DNA of 64,000 nucleotides, taken from contig CAJTDK010000016.1 of assembly GCA_910575105.1 (NCBI GenBank), positions 17,314 to 81,313 on the forward strand, written 5' to 3'. Both the position numbers and the translations under genes were made by a program. The notes beneath the pieces were generated by a model, which did not search any database, was not told the origin of the DNA, and worked only from the letters and a program-made list of their open reading frames with translations. Source of the DNA: Lachnospiraceae bacterium. Lineage in GTDB: Bacteria > Bacillota > Clostridia > Lachnospirales > Lachnospiraceae. Shown here piece by piece: positions 34,898-44,712 of the stretch; position 1 is the stretch's first letter, and the number at the start of each line of letters is the position of its first letter.

Positions 34898-36424
34898 ATG
34901 GCGCAGGAAAACCGTAAGTATATCGCGATCGATCTGAAATCCTTCTATGCCTCCGTAGAATGTGTGGAGAGGGGGTTAGACCCTATGACGACGAATCTGG
35001 TCGTCGCCGATCTTAGCCGCACGGAGAAGACGATCTGCCTCGCTGTGTCCCCGTCCCTGAAAGCCTACGGGATATCGGGGCGGGCGAGACTTTTCGAGGT
35101 GATTCAGAAGGTAAAGGAAGTGAATGCAAAGCGTCAGGAGCTTGCGCCGGGACGAAGGCTTGAGGGAGCCTCATGGGACGATGTCATGCTTAAGGCTTCC
35201 CCAAAGCTCTCTCTTGACTATATCGTTGCTCCTCCCAGGATGGCGCATTACATCCGGTACAGCACAAAGATCTATGAGATATATCTGAACTATGTGGCTC
35301 CGGAGGACTGTCATGTATATTCGATCGACGAGATCATGATGGATGTGACGGACTACCTGAACACCTATCAGCTAACGCCCCGGGAGCTGGCGGGAAAGAT
35401 CATGCAGGATATCCACGCCGCCACGGGGATCACGGCTACGGCGGGCATCGGGACGAACCTATATCTGTGCAAGGTCGCCATGGATATCGTAGCAAAGCAT
35501 ATCCCGCCGGATAAGAACGGGGTGCGGATCGCATCGCTGAATGAGAAAAGCTACCGGCGGATCTTGTGGAGCCACCGGCCGATCACGGATTTCTGGCGCG
35601 TGGGGAAGGGCTATGCAAAGAAGCTTTCGGAGCAGGGTATATTTACCATGGGAGACGTGGCAAGATGCTCGGTGGGAAAGCCGGATGAATACTACAACGA
35701 AGACCTGCTCTACCGGATGTTCGGGGTCAACGCGGAGCTTTTGATCGACCATGCATGGGGCTATGAGCCATGCACCATGGCGCAGATCAAGGCTTACCGG
35801 CCCAAGGACAACAGCGTTGTGTCCGGCCAGGTGCTCCACTGCCCTTATACGGCGGCCAAGGCAAGGATCGTCGTCCGGGAGATGGCGGAGATGCTTGCTC
35901 TTGATCTGGTGGCCAAGCGGCTGGTGACAGACCAGATTGTGCTGACGGCTGGCTACGATATGGAGAATCTGTCATCTCCTGGGGCGGCAGATTATCAAGG
36001 AGAGACCACCACAGACCGGTACGGGCGCAGGATTCCGAAGCACGCCCACGGCACGGCGAATCTGGGGGAGCATACTTCCTCCGGGAAAATGATCGTAGAT
36101 GCAGTTCTGGGGCTGTACGACAGGATCATTGACCAGAACCTGCTGGTCAGAAGGATATCCCTGGGCGCCAACCATGTGACGGATGAACATGCGGCAAAGA
36201 CAGAGCCGTCCTTCGAGCAGCTTGACCTGTTCACGGATTATGCCGCACTGGAAAAGGAGCAGGAGACGAAAAAGGCAGAGCGTGACCGGGAGCGGAAGCT
36301 TCAGGAGGTCATGTTGGAGATTAAAAAAAAGTATGGGAAAAATGCCGTCTTAAAAGGAACGAATCTGATCGAAGGCGCCACCGCTATGGAACGGAATCAG
36401 CAGATCGGCGGACACAAGGCATAG
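34898..36424 (+). CDS. Y-family DNA polymerase (UmuC/DinB-like), translesion
   Basis: Error-prone polymerase of 508 residues. The catalytic acidic residues are visible in IAIDLKSFYASVECVERGLD (motif I) and YSIDEIMMDVTDYL (motif III, the DE pair). The little-finger domain follows, and the C-terminus (FEQLDLFTDYAALEKEQETK) contains QLDLF, which matches the beta-clamp binding consensus. Long C-terminal charged tail. I chose the ATG at 34898 with GGAG eight bases upstream over an in-frame GTG at 34889. The yolD-like gene follows 15 bp later, the standard pairing in Firmicutes. No LexA box was identified. Confidence 0.9.
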   Translation: MAQENRKYIAIDLKSFYASVECVERGLDPMTTNLVVADLSRTEKTICLAVSPSLKAYGISGRARLFEVIQKVKEVNAKRQELAPGRRLEGASWDDVMLKASPKLSLDYIVAPPRMAHYIRYSTKIYEIYLNYVAPEDCHVYSIDEIMMDVTDYLNTYQLTPRELAGKIMQDIHAATGITATAGIGTNLYLCKVAMDIVAKHIPPDKNGVRIASLNEKSYRRILWSHRPITDFWRVGKGYAKKLSEQGIFTMGDVARCSVGKPDEYYNEDLLYRMFGVNAELLIDHAWGYEPCTMAQIKAYRPKDNSVVSGQVLHCPYTAAKARIVVREMAEMLALDLVAKRLVTDQIVLTAGYDMENLSSPGAADYQGETTTDRYGRRIPKHAHGTANLGEHTSSGKMIVDAVLGLYDRIIDQNLLVRRISLGANHVTDEHAAKTEPSFEQLDLFTDYAALEKEQETKKAERDRERKLQEVMLEIKKKYGKNAVLKGTNLIEGATAMERNQQIGGHKA

Positions 36425-36439
36425 AAAGGGGAGGAAGAG

Positions 36440-36862
36440 ATGTTAGCGTTCAATCACGAGGAGAGACACCGGTACGATGATATCATCGATCTCCCCCATC
36501 ATGTGTCAAAGACGCACCCGCAGATGCCGCTTTCTGACCGGGCGGCACAGTTCGCGCCTTTTGCGGCGCTGACCGCCCACGGGGAGGCGGTGAAGGAGAC
36601 TGCGCGGCTGACTGATGAGAGGATTGAGATTGACGAGGACTGCAGGGCGGCCCTTGACCTGAAGCTTCTGCAGATACACAGACAGCAGGATACCCATCCT
36701 TCTGCCACCATCACCTACTTTGTCCCGGACAGACAGAAGACCGGAGGCGCCTATGTAGAGACCGTCGGGCGCGTAAAAAAGATAGATGAATACGAAAGGG
36801 CAGTGATCCTTACCGACGGGACAAAGATACCTGCCGACGAGATCATCGACATCGTCCTGTGA
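36440..36862 (+). CDS. YolD-like protein, partner of the Y-family polymerase
   Basis: A 140-residue protein of the YolD family, which has been described as a functional counterpart of UmuD. Family features are YDDIIDLPHHVSKTHPQMPL, then RAAQFAPFAAL near residue 33 and a C-terminal beta domain (VGRVKKIDEYERAVILTDGT). ATG at 36440 after GGGGAGGAAGAG. Its stop codon directly abuts the stop of the opposing MATE gene (TGATCA), leaving no intergenic space. Confidence 0.88.
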   Translation: MLAFNHEERHRYDDIIDLPHHVSKTHPQMPLSDRAAQFAPFAALTAHGEAVKETARLTDERIEIDEDCRAALDLKLLQIHRQQDTHPSATITYFVPDRQKTGGAYVETVGRVKKIDEYERAVILTDGTKIPADEIIDIVL

Positions 36863-38227
36863 TCATGCCCGGCTCCACTGCCTGTTAAGCTTCTTTTTTC
36901 GATAGAAATAATATGGAATCATCAGCAGCGCCGTAGCTGCCCACGCGATAGGATAGCTTACCAGTATGGTAAAAAGCTCCTTGCGTATCGGGGTCACGAT
37001 CAAGATCCACGGCAGTCTCACCAGACAGACTCCGCCCAAGGTGATCAGCGTAGGGATCATCACATCTCCGATCCCCCTAAGCGCTCCCGTAAAGATCTCT
37101 ACGAAGATAAAGATAGCGTAGCTTGGCACGATGTTGACCATCATATAGACGCCCAGCCCGATCACCGCATCATCGGACGTGAACAGGGACAAAAGCGGCC
37201 GGGCAAAGATCAGCAGTCCGGCCAGAATCGAGCCGCACAGCGCCAGAGACATGCCCAGGCAGACGCGGACGCTTTTGTACACCCGGCCGAGCTTTCCCGC
37301 GCCGTAGTTCTGCCCCGCAAAGGTAGTGATGGAGATGCCGAAGGCCCCGCTCACCGCCCAGAAGATCAGATCCACCTTTCCGAACGCCGCCCACGCAGCG
37401 GCAGTGTCCGTCCCGAACTGGTTGATGGAGGTCTGGATGATGATGTTGGTCAGCCCGTACATGGAGGACTGGATACCTCCTGGAAGCCCGATGCGAAGCT
37501 CCGACAGCAGAAGAGGGACATCGATCCGGATATCTCCTGGGATCAGCCGGAGCATATCGTAGGAGGTCATCAGCGCCCGGATGACAAGAACCGCGCTTAC
37601 CGCCTGCGAGATGATGGTAGCAAGGGCGGCGCCTTCGATCCCCATCTTAAAATATACGACCAGGACGATATCCAGGACAATGTTCAGGATACAGCATACA
37701 ATCAGGTAGTAGAGCGGGCGCCTTGAGTCCCCCACCGCCCGCATGATGCCAGAGCCCATATTGTAGATGAGCGTGGCGATGATTCCCAGGAAATAGATCC
37801 TGAGGTACCCGATAGAATCCGGCATGATGTCCGATGGTGTCTTCATGACGGTTAAAAGGGCCGGCGTAGCCAGGTATCCTGCCACAGTGATGAGGATACT
37901 TGCGATGATGGAAAATGCCGCCGCCGTATGAAGAGCCGCGTGGAGCTTCTGCTTATTCTTCGCCCCGTAAAACTGTGAGATGATGACCGCCGCCCCATTG
38001 GAAAGGCTGGTAAAGAACATGACCACCTGGTAGGTTAAGACTGCCGCAGATCCGCCCACACTGGCCAGCGCCGCCTTCCCCACAAAGCGTCCCACGATCA
38101 CTGCGTCCACAGTATTGTAGAGCTGCTGGAACAGCGTCCCGACGACGATGGGAAAGAAGAAGATCAGGAGCTGTCTCCAGATGATTCCTTCCGTAATTTC
38201 ATTTTTTTCCATAACCTTTGCTGACAT
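36863..38227 (-). CDS. MATE-family efflux transporter (2)
   Basis: A 454-residue exporter of the same family as that at 33511, with about 12 membrane segments. Typical sequences are FFFPIVVGTLFQQLYNTVDA, VIVGRFVGKAALASVGGS, YNMGSGIMRAVGDSRRPLYY and IFTGALRGIGDVMIPTLITL. I chose the ATG at 38227 because GGGGGAA lies about nine bases upstream; the frame runs on to 38407 without another ribosome binding site. An ATG at 38212 is an alternative. It converges on yolD. Confidence 0.92.
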   Translation of the reverse strand: MSAKVMEKNEITEGIIWRQLLIFFFPIVVGTLFQQLYNTVDAVIVGRFVGKAALASVGGSAAVLTYQVVMFFTSLSNGAAVIISQFYGAKNKQKLHAALHTAAAFSIIASILITVAGYLATPALLTVMKTPSDIMPDSIGYLRIYFLGIIATLIYNMGSGIMRAVGDSRRPLYYLIVCCILNIVLDIVLVVYFKMGIEGAALATIISQAVSAVLVIRALMTSYDMLRLIPGDIRIDVPLLLSELRIGLPGGIQSSMYGLTNIIIQTSINQFGTDTAAAWAAFGKVDLIFWAVSGAFGISITTFAGQNYGAGKLGRVYKSVRVCLGMSLALCGSILAGLLIFARPLLSLFTSDDAVIGLGVYMMVNIVPSYAIFIFVEIFTGALRGIGDVMIPTLITLGGVCLVRLPWILIVTPIRKELFTILVSYPIAWAATALLMIPYYFYRKKKLNRQWSRA

Positions 38228-38382
38228 AATCAATTCCCCCAAAAACAAAACTAACTCAATCTTAACATAAGTTGACAAAAACGCCAGTACATTTTCAAAA
38301 AAATATGTATTTACGCGCAATTTGGTGTATAATAAATGAAGAATCAGACGACATGCGTGAGGAGACGACAGGAGGGAAAAGA

Positions 38383-39912
38383 ATGTTAGAGAAACTGGAC
38401 TTGACAAAGGCTCTTGAGAAGGATGAATACAAGGAGAAGATGCTGAAGCTGACCTTGCAGATTGGGAAGCTCCAGCGGGAATGCAAGGAACTAGGTATTC
38501 CGATTATGATCGCCTTTGAGGGCTATGACGCGGCGGGCAAGGGCGTGCAGATCAGTGAGCTGATCAAGGCCTTAGACCCAAGAGGCTTTGAGGTGCACGC
38601 GGTGAAGACTGAGACGAAGGAAGAGCGTATACATCCATTTCTGTGGAGGTTCTGGACGAAGATGCCTGCGAAGGGGCGCATTGCCATCTACGACAGCAGT
38701 TGGTACCGGAAGGTGCTTATCGACCGCTTTGACAAGCGGACGAAGAAGAACGAGCTTGCAAAGGCGTACGACTCCATCTGCGCCTTCGAGGAGATGCTCA
38801 CTGCGGACGGCATGGTGCTGATCAAGATCTTTTTGGCTATCGATAAAAAGGAGCAGAAGAAGCGCTTTGAGAAGCTCCTTGCTTCTAAGGAAACGGCATG
38901 GCGTGTCGGAGAGGACGACAAAAAGCGCAACAAAGAATTTGAAAAATACCAGGCCATCAACGAGGAGATGCTTCTTCGGACCGATACGGAATACGCGCCG
39001 TGGAATATCGTGGAGGCCATGGATAAGCGGTTTGCAACGGCAAAGATCTATTCTGTCGTGGCCAGGATACTTGCCGGAAAGGTAGCGGCAGTGAAGGAAC
39101 AGAAGAAGGCGGCAGAGGAGGCGGCGGCAAGGATAGCGCAGATACCTGCTGCAGCAGAGCAGAAAAAAGCGGCGGACAGTGACAGGCGGATGGGGGATAC
39201 GATCCTGTCCAGGGCGGATCTGAGCCTGTCGTACACGAAGGAGGAATACAAGGAACGCCTAAAGGAGTTGCAGAAAAAGATTGAGAAGCTCCACGGGGAG
39301 CTTTACCGAAGGAGGATCCCGGTAGTGCTCGGGTTTGAAGGCTGGGACGCCGGAGGGAAGGGCGGGGCCATCAAACGGCTGACGGAGAAGATGGACCCGA
39401 GAGGCTATGTGGTGCATCCGACCGCATCGCCCAATGATATCGAAAGACAGCACCATTATCTGTGGAGGTTCTGGACGGATATGCCCAAGGCAGGGCATGT
39501 GACCATCTTTGACCGGACATGGTACGGGCGCGTTATGGTCGAGCGGATCGAAGGGTTCTGTTCTAGTCAGGAGTGGCAGAGAGCCTACAAGGAGATCAAC
39601 AGCATGGAGCGTGACCTTTCCGACGCAGGAGCCATCGTGCTGAAGTTCTGGATGCAGATCGACAAGGACGAACAGGAGAAAAGATTTAAGGCGAGACAGG
39701 AGAATCCGGAGAAGCAGTGGAAGATCACTGACGAGGACTGGCGTAACCGGGAGAAGTGGGACCAGTATGAGGAGGCGGTGAATGAGATGCTGATCCGCAC
39801 GTCCACCCCTTACGCGCCGTGGGTTGTCGTGGAAGGGAATAATAAATATTACGCCAGGATCAAAGTGCTTGAAACCGTGGTGAACGCTATTGAGGAGCGG
39901 CTTCGGGACTGA
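38383..39912 (+). CDS. Double-domain polyphosphate kinase 2 (polyphosphate:AMP phosphotransferase type)
   Basis: Transfers phosphate between polyphosphate and nucleotides; two-domain PPK2 proteins (class II) phosphorylate AMP to ADP. It has 509 residues with two PPK2 domains. The N-terminal one has GYDAAGKG at 47-54 and IYDSSWYRKVLIDRF. The C-terminal one has GWDAGGKG near 320, LWRFWTDMPKAGHVTIFDRT and WYGRVMVERIEGF. In known class II members the C-terminal domain is catalytic, and the N-terminal domain here has replaced the usual FDRSWY Asp-Arg by YDSSWY. Start ATG at 38383 with AGGAGGG upstream. Confidence 0.9.
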   Translation: MLEKLDLTKALEKDEYKEKMLKLTLQIGKLQRECKELGIPIMIAFEGYDAAGKGVQISELIKALDPRGFEVHAVKTETKEERIHPFLWRFWTKMPAKGRIAIYDSSWYRKVLIDRFDKRTKKNELAKAYDSICAFEEMLTADGMVLIKIFLAIDKKEQKKRFEKLLASKETAWRVGEDDKKRNKEFEKYQAINEEMLLRTDTEYAPWNIVEAMDKRFATAKIYSVVARILAGKVAAVKEQKKAAEEAAARIAQIPAAAEQKKAADSDRRMGDTILSRADLSLSYTKEEYKERLKELQKKIEKLHGELYRRRIPVVLGFEGWDAGGKGGAIKRLTEKMDPRGYVVHPTASPNDIERQHHYLWRFWTDMPKAGHVTIFDRTWYGRVMVERIEGFCSSQEWQRAYKEINSMERDLSDAGAIVLKFWMQIDKDEQEKRFKARQENPEKQWKITDEDWRNREKWDQYEEAVNEMLIRTSTPYAPWVVVEGNNKYYARIKVLETVVNAIEERLRD

Positions 39913-39960
39913 CGGGCCGGCTGGTATAATGAGTAAAGAACAGGTAAAGGATTGAGGGAT

Positions 39961-40968
39961 ATGACGATCAGGGAGCAGTTAGAGCGCCGGGAGACGGAGT
40001 ATTTGAGTCCGTATGCGGCGCTCAGCAAGGATTCAAAAGGAAGGAAGACAGTGGAGTCCCAGTGCGATATCCGCCCAGTGTTCCAGCGGGACAGGGACAG
40101 GATACTGCACTGCAAGTCGTTCCGCCGCTTGAAACAGAAGACGCAGGTGTTTTTGCTGCCCAATGGGGATCATTACCGCACAAGGCTCACCCACACGCTG
40201 GAGGTATCCCAGAATGCAAGGACTATCGCAAAGGCGCTGTGTCTCAATGAAGATCTGACGGAGGCCATCGCTCTCGGGCATGACTTGGGGCACACCCCCT
40301 TCGGCCATGCGGGGGAGCGCGCCCTCAATGAGGTGAATCCTTTCGGCTTTTGCCACAATGTCCAGAGCGTGCGCATCGTGGAGCGGCTGGAGAAGGAGGG
40401 CAGGGGGCTTAACCTTACCTGGGAGGTAGTGGACGGGATTCTAAACCACAAGTCCAGCGGGACTCCCCGGACGCTGGAGGGACAGATCGTGCGGTTCTCG
40501 GATAAGATCGCTTACTTAAATCACGATATCGACGACGCCATCCGGGGAGGGATTCTGACAGAGCAGGAGATCCCGGAGGAGTTTCACCGGATCCTGGGGG
40601 ATACTACCAGGAAGCGGCTTAATACGCTGATCCACGATGTAGTGACCAACAGCAAGGATAAGCCCAGGATCTCCATGTCAGAGGAAGTAGAGGAGGCCAT
40701 GAAGGAGCTGCGGGCGTTCATGTTCGAGCGGGTCTATCTGAATCCGGTGGCAAAAAGGGAAGAGAAAAAGGCAGTACGCATGATACAGGATCTGTACCGG
40801 TTTTATATGGAAAATCTTGATGAGATCCCGGGGGAATACCAGTCCATGCAGGGGGAATCCGGGGTGAATAAAGAGCAGATGGTGTGTGATTATATTGCCG
40901 GGATGACCGATACATACGCGGTAAAAAAATTCGGAGATTATTTTGTTCCAAAATCTTGGAAATTTTAA
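39961..40968 (+). CDS. dgt: Deoxyguanosine triphosphate triphosphohydrolase-like HD protein
   Basis: HD-domain dNTP triphosphohydrolase of 335 residues. It contains CKSFRRLKQKTQVFLLPNGD, the HD pattern TRLTHTLEVSQNARTIAKAL ... AIALGHDLGHTPFGHAGE, and DGILNHKSSG, as in dGTPase type 2. It lies just before dnaG, the common Firmicute order. ATG at 39961; a TTG at 39952 is possible but lacks conservation. A TATAAT at 39925 may be part of a promoter without a recognisable -35 box. Confidence 0.92.
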   Translation: MTIREQLERRETEYLSPYAALSKDSKGRKTVESQCDIRPVFQRDRDRILHCKSFRRLKQKTQVFLLPNGDHYRTRLTHTLEVSQNARTIAKALCLNEDLTEAIALGHDLGHTPFGHAGERALNEVNPFGFCHNVQSVRIVERLEKEGRGLNLTWEVVDGILNHKSSGTPRTLEGQIVRFSDKIAYLNHDIDDAIRGGILTEQEIPEEFHRILGDTTRKRLNTLIHDVVTNSKDKPRISMSEEVEEAMKELRAFMFERVYLNPVAKREEKKAVRMIQDLYRFYMENLDEIPGEYQSMQGESGVNKEQMVCDYIAGMTDTYAVKKFGDYFVPKSWKF

Positions 40969-41041
40969 AAGGAAATCCGGCGCTTTTGTCGAATATTATA
41001 TATGAGGGCAATTTTGAGGCAGGTCAAAAGGGTGTTAGCAT

Positions 41042-42817
41042 ATGTATTATTCGGATGACATTATTGAAGAAGTAAGAATGAAAAATGATATTGTCGATGT
41101 AATTTCAGGTTATGTCAGGCTTCAGAAGAAGGGAAACTCCTATTTTGGACTGTGCCCGTTCCACAATGAGAAATCGCCGTCCTTCTCGGTGAGCAGGCAG
41201 AAGCAGATGTATTATTGTTTCGGCTGCGGCGCCGGGGGCAATGTCTTTACCTTCCTGATGGAATATGAGAATTTTTCTTTTCAGGAGGCGGTGAAGGCGC
41301 TTGCCGACAGGGCGGGGGTTGCGCTCCCAGAGGAAGAATATACCGGGGAGGCGAGGAGACGGGCGGATCTTAAGGCGGCTCTTCTGGAGGTCAATAAACT
41401 GGCGGCGAAATATTACTATACACAGTTAAGGCAGCCGCAGGGATCAGCGGGACTTAAGTATCTTAGGGACAGGCAGCTTAGCGACGATATGCTAAGAGCC
41501 TTTGGTCTTGGATATTCCAACAAATACAGTGATGATCTGTACCAGTATTTAAAGGGAAAAGGTTATAAAGATGATATACTTGCAAAAGCCGGGCTTATCA
41601 GTTATGATGAGCGTCAGGGTGTCTATGACAAATTCTGGAACCGGGTGATGTTCCCTATCATGGATGTGAACAGCCGGGTGATCGGATTCGGGGGGCGTGT
41701 GATGGGCGATGCCAAGCCCAAATACCTGAACTCTCCGGAGACAGCCATATTTGACAAGAGCCGGAATCTTTACGGGCTTAACCGTGCGAGACGGTCGAAA
41801 AAGCCGTATTTTTTGCTGTGCGAAGGGTATATGGATGTCATCTCCCTGCATCAGGCTGGGTTTGACAATGCGGTCGCTTCGCTGGGTACTGCCCTGACGG
41901 AGGGACATGCTTCTCTGATCGGGCGCTATGTGCATGAGGTATATCTTACTTATGACAGCGACGATGCCGGTACGCGGGCGGCGCTGCGCGCGCTTCCCAT
42001 CCTGCGGGATACGGGGATCACGGCGAAGATCATCCGCATGGAGCCTTATAAGGATCCGGATGAATTTATCAAGAATCTGGGTGCGGACGCCTTTGAGGAT
42101 CGGATTGCGAAGGCGCGCAACGGCTTTCTCTACAGCCTGGAGGTACTGCGTAAAGACTATGATATGGATTCTCCCGAGGGGAAGACAGATTTCATGAAGG
42201 AGGCGGCCAGGCGGCTTGCCCAGTTTTCAGAGGAGATCGAGCGCAATAACTATATCGAAGCGGTGGCGAAGGAATATCGGGCAGGCTATGAGGAGCTTAA
42301 GAAGCTGGTGGTAAATATGGCGGTTCAGGCAGGGATGGCCAGGCCTGCGAAGCGGCCGAAATCCGGGCAGAACAGCAGCAGGGGCAGGGAGGATGGAGGA
42401 AGGATGTCGCAGAGGATCCTGCTCACCTGGCTGATCGAGGATGAAGGGATCTTCAACCAGATCAGTAAGTATATCACTCCGGAGGATTTTTCAGAAGGGA
42501 TATTCCGGACTGTTGCCAGGCTTCTCTATGAGCAGTACGAGAGGGGCGGGGTGAATCCAGCGCAGATCATGAACCATTTTACCGATGAAGAGGAACACCG
42601 TGAGGTTGCTTCTCTGTTCCACACGAAGATCCGTGAGCTCAGCACGGCGCAGGAGAGAGAAAAAGCGCTCAAGGAGACGGTCATCCGTGTGAAGAACTAC
42701 AGCATCGAGCAGGCAGGAAAGGACTGGGACGTTGCAGATATCGAGGGGATGCAGAAGCTGATGAAAGCGAAAAGCGACCTGCAGAACCTCCATAAACTGC
42801 ATATTTCCGTTAATTAA
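41042..42817 (+). CDS. dnaG: DNA primase
   Basis: Makes RNA primers at the replication fork. The 591-residue protein has the CHC2 zinc finger (LCPFHNEKSPSFSVSRQKQM then YYCFGCGAGG) at residues 38-65, the catalytic core with TOPRIM domain (LLCEGYMDVISLHQAG near 258, YDSDDAGTRAAL near 304), and a helicase-binding C-terminal domain (about 450-591). ATG at 41042. It stands between dgt and sigA on the same strand, 39 bp before sigA, forming the macromolecular synthesis unit typical of Firmicutes. Confidence 0.97.
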   Translation: MYYSDDIIEEVRMKNDIVDVISGYVRLQKKGNSYFGLCPFHNEKSPSFSVSRQKQMYYCFGCGAGGNVFTFLMEYENFSFQEAVKALADRAGVALPEEEYTGEARRRADLKAALLEVNKLAAKYYYTQLRQPQGSAGLKYLRDRQLSDDMLRAFGLGYSNKYSDDLYQYLKGKGYKDDILAKAGLISYDERQGVYDKFWNRVMFPIMDVNSRVIGFGGRVMGDAKPKYLNSPETAIFDKSRNLYGLNRARRSKKPYFLLCEGYMDVISLHQAGFDNAVASLGTALTEGHASLIGRYVHEVYLTYDSDDAGTRAALRALPILRDTGITAKIIRMEPYKDPDEFIKNLGADAFEDRIAKARNGFLYSLEVLRKDYDMDSPEGKTDFMKEAARRLAQFSEEIERNNYIEAVAKEYRAGYEELKKLVVNMAVQAGMARPAKRPKSGQNSSRGREDGGRMSQRILLTWLIEDEGIFNQISKYITPEDFSEGIFRTVARLLYEQYERGGVNPAQIMNHFTDEEEHREVASLFHTKIRELSTAQEREKALKETVIRVKNYSIEQAGKDWDVADIEGMQKLMKAKSDLQNLHKLHISVN

Positions 42818-42856
42818 GGATAAAATATAATCAAGCTATGAGAGGATGGGTACTAC

Positions 42857-43978
42857 ATGGAAGAGAATGTGGCAAAATTTGAGGAGAAATTAAAAGAACT
42901 GGTTGCGCTTGGCAAAAAGAAGAAAAGTATTCTGGAGCTTCAGGAGATTAATGACTTTTTCTCAGATATGGAGCTTAATCTGGATCAGATGGAAAAGGTG
43001 TATGAATATCTGGAGGCGCAGAATATCGATGTTTTGCGCATCGGGTCGGACAGCGACGACCTTGATGATCTGGACGACGTGGATATCGTTATCAGTGAGG
43101 AGAACGACGTAGACTTGGAAAAGATCGATCTTTCTGTGCCCGACGGCGTCAGCATCGACGACCCGGTCAAGATGTATCTGAAGGAGATCGGGAAGGTCCC
43201 TCTTCTGACGGCTGATGAAGAGGTGGATCTGGCAAAGCGTATGGCAGACGGCGACGAGAGCGCCAAAAAGCGTCTTGCGGAGGCAAATCTGCGTCTTGTG
43301 GTCAGTATTGCGAAGCGTTATGTGGGGCGCGGGATGCTTTTCCTCGATCTGATCCAGGAGGGGAATCTGGGCCTGATCAAGGCAGTTGAGAAGTTTGATT
43401 ATCATAAAGGATTTAAGTTCAGTACCTATGCCACATGGTGGATCCGTCAGGCGATTACCAGGGCGATCGCGGATCAGGCCAGGACGATCCGTATCCCGGT
43501 GCATATGGTGGAGACCATCAATAAGCTGATCCGTGTATCCAGGCAGCTCCTTCAGGAGCTGGGGCGCGAGCCTACGCCGGAGGAGATCGCCGGAGAGCTG
43601 GACATGCCTGTTGACCGGGTGCGGGAGATCTTGAAGATATCCCAGGAGCCGGTCTCTTTGGAGACGCCGATCGGGGAAGAGGAGGACAGCCATCTCGGAG
43701 ATTTTATCCAGGATGACAATGTGCCTGTTCCAGCGGAGGCGGCGGCCCAGACGCTGCTCAAGGAGCAGCTTGACGATGTGCTTGACACGCTGACAGAGCG
43801 GGAGCAGAAGGTACTCAGGCTCCGCTTCGGCATGAACGACGGGCGCGCCCGGACACTGGAGGAAGTGGGGAAGGAGTTTGATGTTACCCGCGAGCGTATC
43901 CGCCAGATTGAGGCGAAGGCATTAAGGAAGCTGCGCCACCCGAGCCGCAGCCGGAAGCTTCGGGATTATCTGGATTAA
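42857..43978 (+). CDS. rpoD: Principal RNA polymerase sigma factor (sigma-A/RpoD)
   Basis: Housekeeping sigma factor of 373 residues, the length of Firmicute SigA. Region 1.1 is short and has an acidic stretch ([20 protein letters not shown]). Regions 1.2-2.4 include [37 protein letters not shown] and [17 protein letters not shown]. Region 3 follows, then region 4.2 ([20 protein letters not shown]) with the C-terminus [18 protein letters not shown]. It explains why TTGACA/TATAAT boxes are common in the window. trmK follows 11 bp later. Confidence 0.97.
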   Translation: MEENVAKFEEKLKELVALGKKKKSILELQEINDFFSDMELNLDQMEKVYEYLEAQNIDVLRIGSDSDDLDDLDDVDIVISEENDVDLEKIDLSVPDGVSIDDPVKMYLKEIGKVPLLTADEEVDLAKRMADGDESAKKRLAEANLRLVVSIAKRYVGRGMLFLDLIQEGNLGLIKAVEKFDYHKGFKFSTYATWWIRQAITRAIADQARTIRIPVHMVETINKLIRVSRQLLQELGREPTPEEIAGELDMPVDRVREILKISQEPVSLETPIGEEEDSHLGDFIQDDNVPVPAEAAAQTLLKEQLDDVLDTLTEREQKVLRLRFGMNDGRARTLEEVGKEFDVTRERIRQIEAKALRKLRHPSRSRKLRDYLD

Positions 43979-43989
43979 GAGAGTGATTT

Positions 43990-44709
43990 ATGGAATTATC
44001 GAAGAGATTGTCCGCGGTGGCGTGTCTTGTAGACAGGTGCGGCTGCGCTGCGGATATTGGGACTGACCACGGGTATGTGCCCATCTTTCTTGTGGAATCA
44101 GGGATCGCGGACCGGGTCATTGCCATGGATGTGAATAAAGGCCCGCTTGAGCGTGCCAGGCTGCATATTGCGGGAGCCGGACTGGCGGGCAGGATAGAGA
44201 CGAGGCTCTGTGACGGCCTTAAGGGGCTTAAGCCGAAAGAGGCGGACACGGTGATCGCAGCAGGTATGGGCGGCGGCCTGATCATCCGGATCCTCAGTGA
44301 GGGGAAGGAGGCCGTAGATTCCCTTACCTCCTGTGTTCTGCAGCCGCAGTCGGAGATCGCTAAGGTGAGGAGATATCTTGCGGATCACGGGCTGGTCATC
44401 GTTAAGGAGGATATGGTTCTGGAGGACGGAAAATATTATCCGGTGATGAAGGCGGTGCACGGTGAACCGGAGCCTTATGAAGAGTACGAGTATATTTACG
44501 GAAAGAAGCTTCTTGGTATGCGCCATCCAATCCTTAAGGAATTTTTGAGAAGAGAGCAGAGCCTTAAGGAATCTATAGCCGCAGATCTGCGCATGCATGC
44601 AGATAGCGGGGGAGCGAAGGCGCGGCTTGAGCAGGTGAGCCGGGAAGCGGAATATGTCAGGCAGGCGCTTGGATGCTTTGAGCAGCGTATGCCAGGGGAG
44701 GATGAATAG
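43990..44709 (+). CDS. trmK: tRNA (adenine22-N1)-methyltransferase
   Basis: SAM-dependent methyltransferase of 239 residues (YqfN/SP1610 family) that forms m1A22 in tRNA. The SAM motif is DIGTDHGYVPIFLVESG near residues 21-37, followed by AMDVNKGPLERAR and the catalytic-region AAGMGGGLIIRIL. The C-terminal coiled-coil region (about 160-239) is as in the family. It sits in the standard rpoD-trmK-nif3 order and its end contains the GGAGGATG that serves the next gene. Confidence 0.93.
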   Translation: MELSKRLSAVACLVDRCGCAADIGTDHGYVPIFLVESGIADRVIAMDVNKGPLERARLHIAGAGLAGRIETRLCDGLKGLKPKEADTVIAAGMGGGLIIRILSEGKEAVDSLTSCVLQPQSEIAKVRRYLADHGLVIVKEDMVLEDGKYYPVMKAVHGEPEPYEEYEYIYGKKLLGMRHPILKEFLRREQSLKESIAADLRMHADSGGAKARLEQVSREAEYVRQALGCFEQRMPGEDE

Positions 44710-44712
44710 AAG

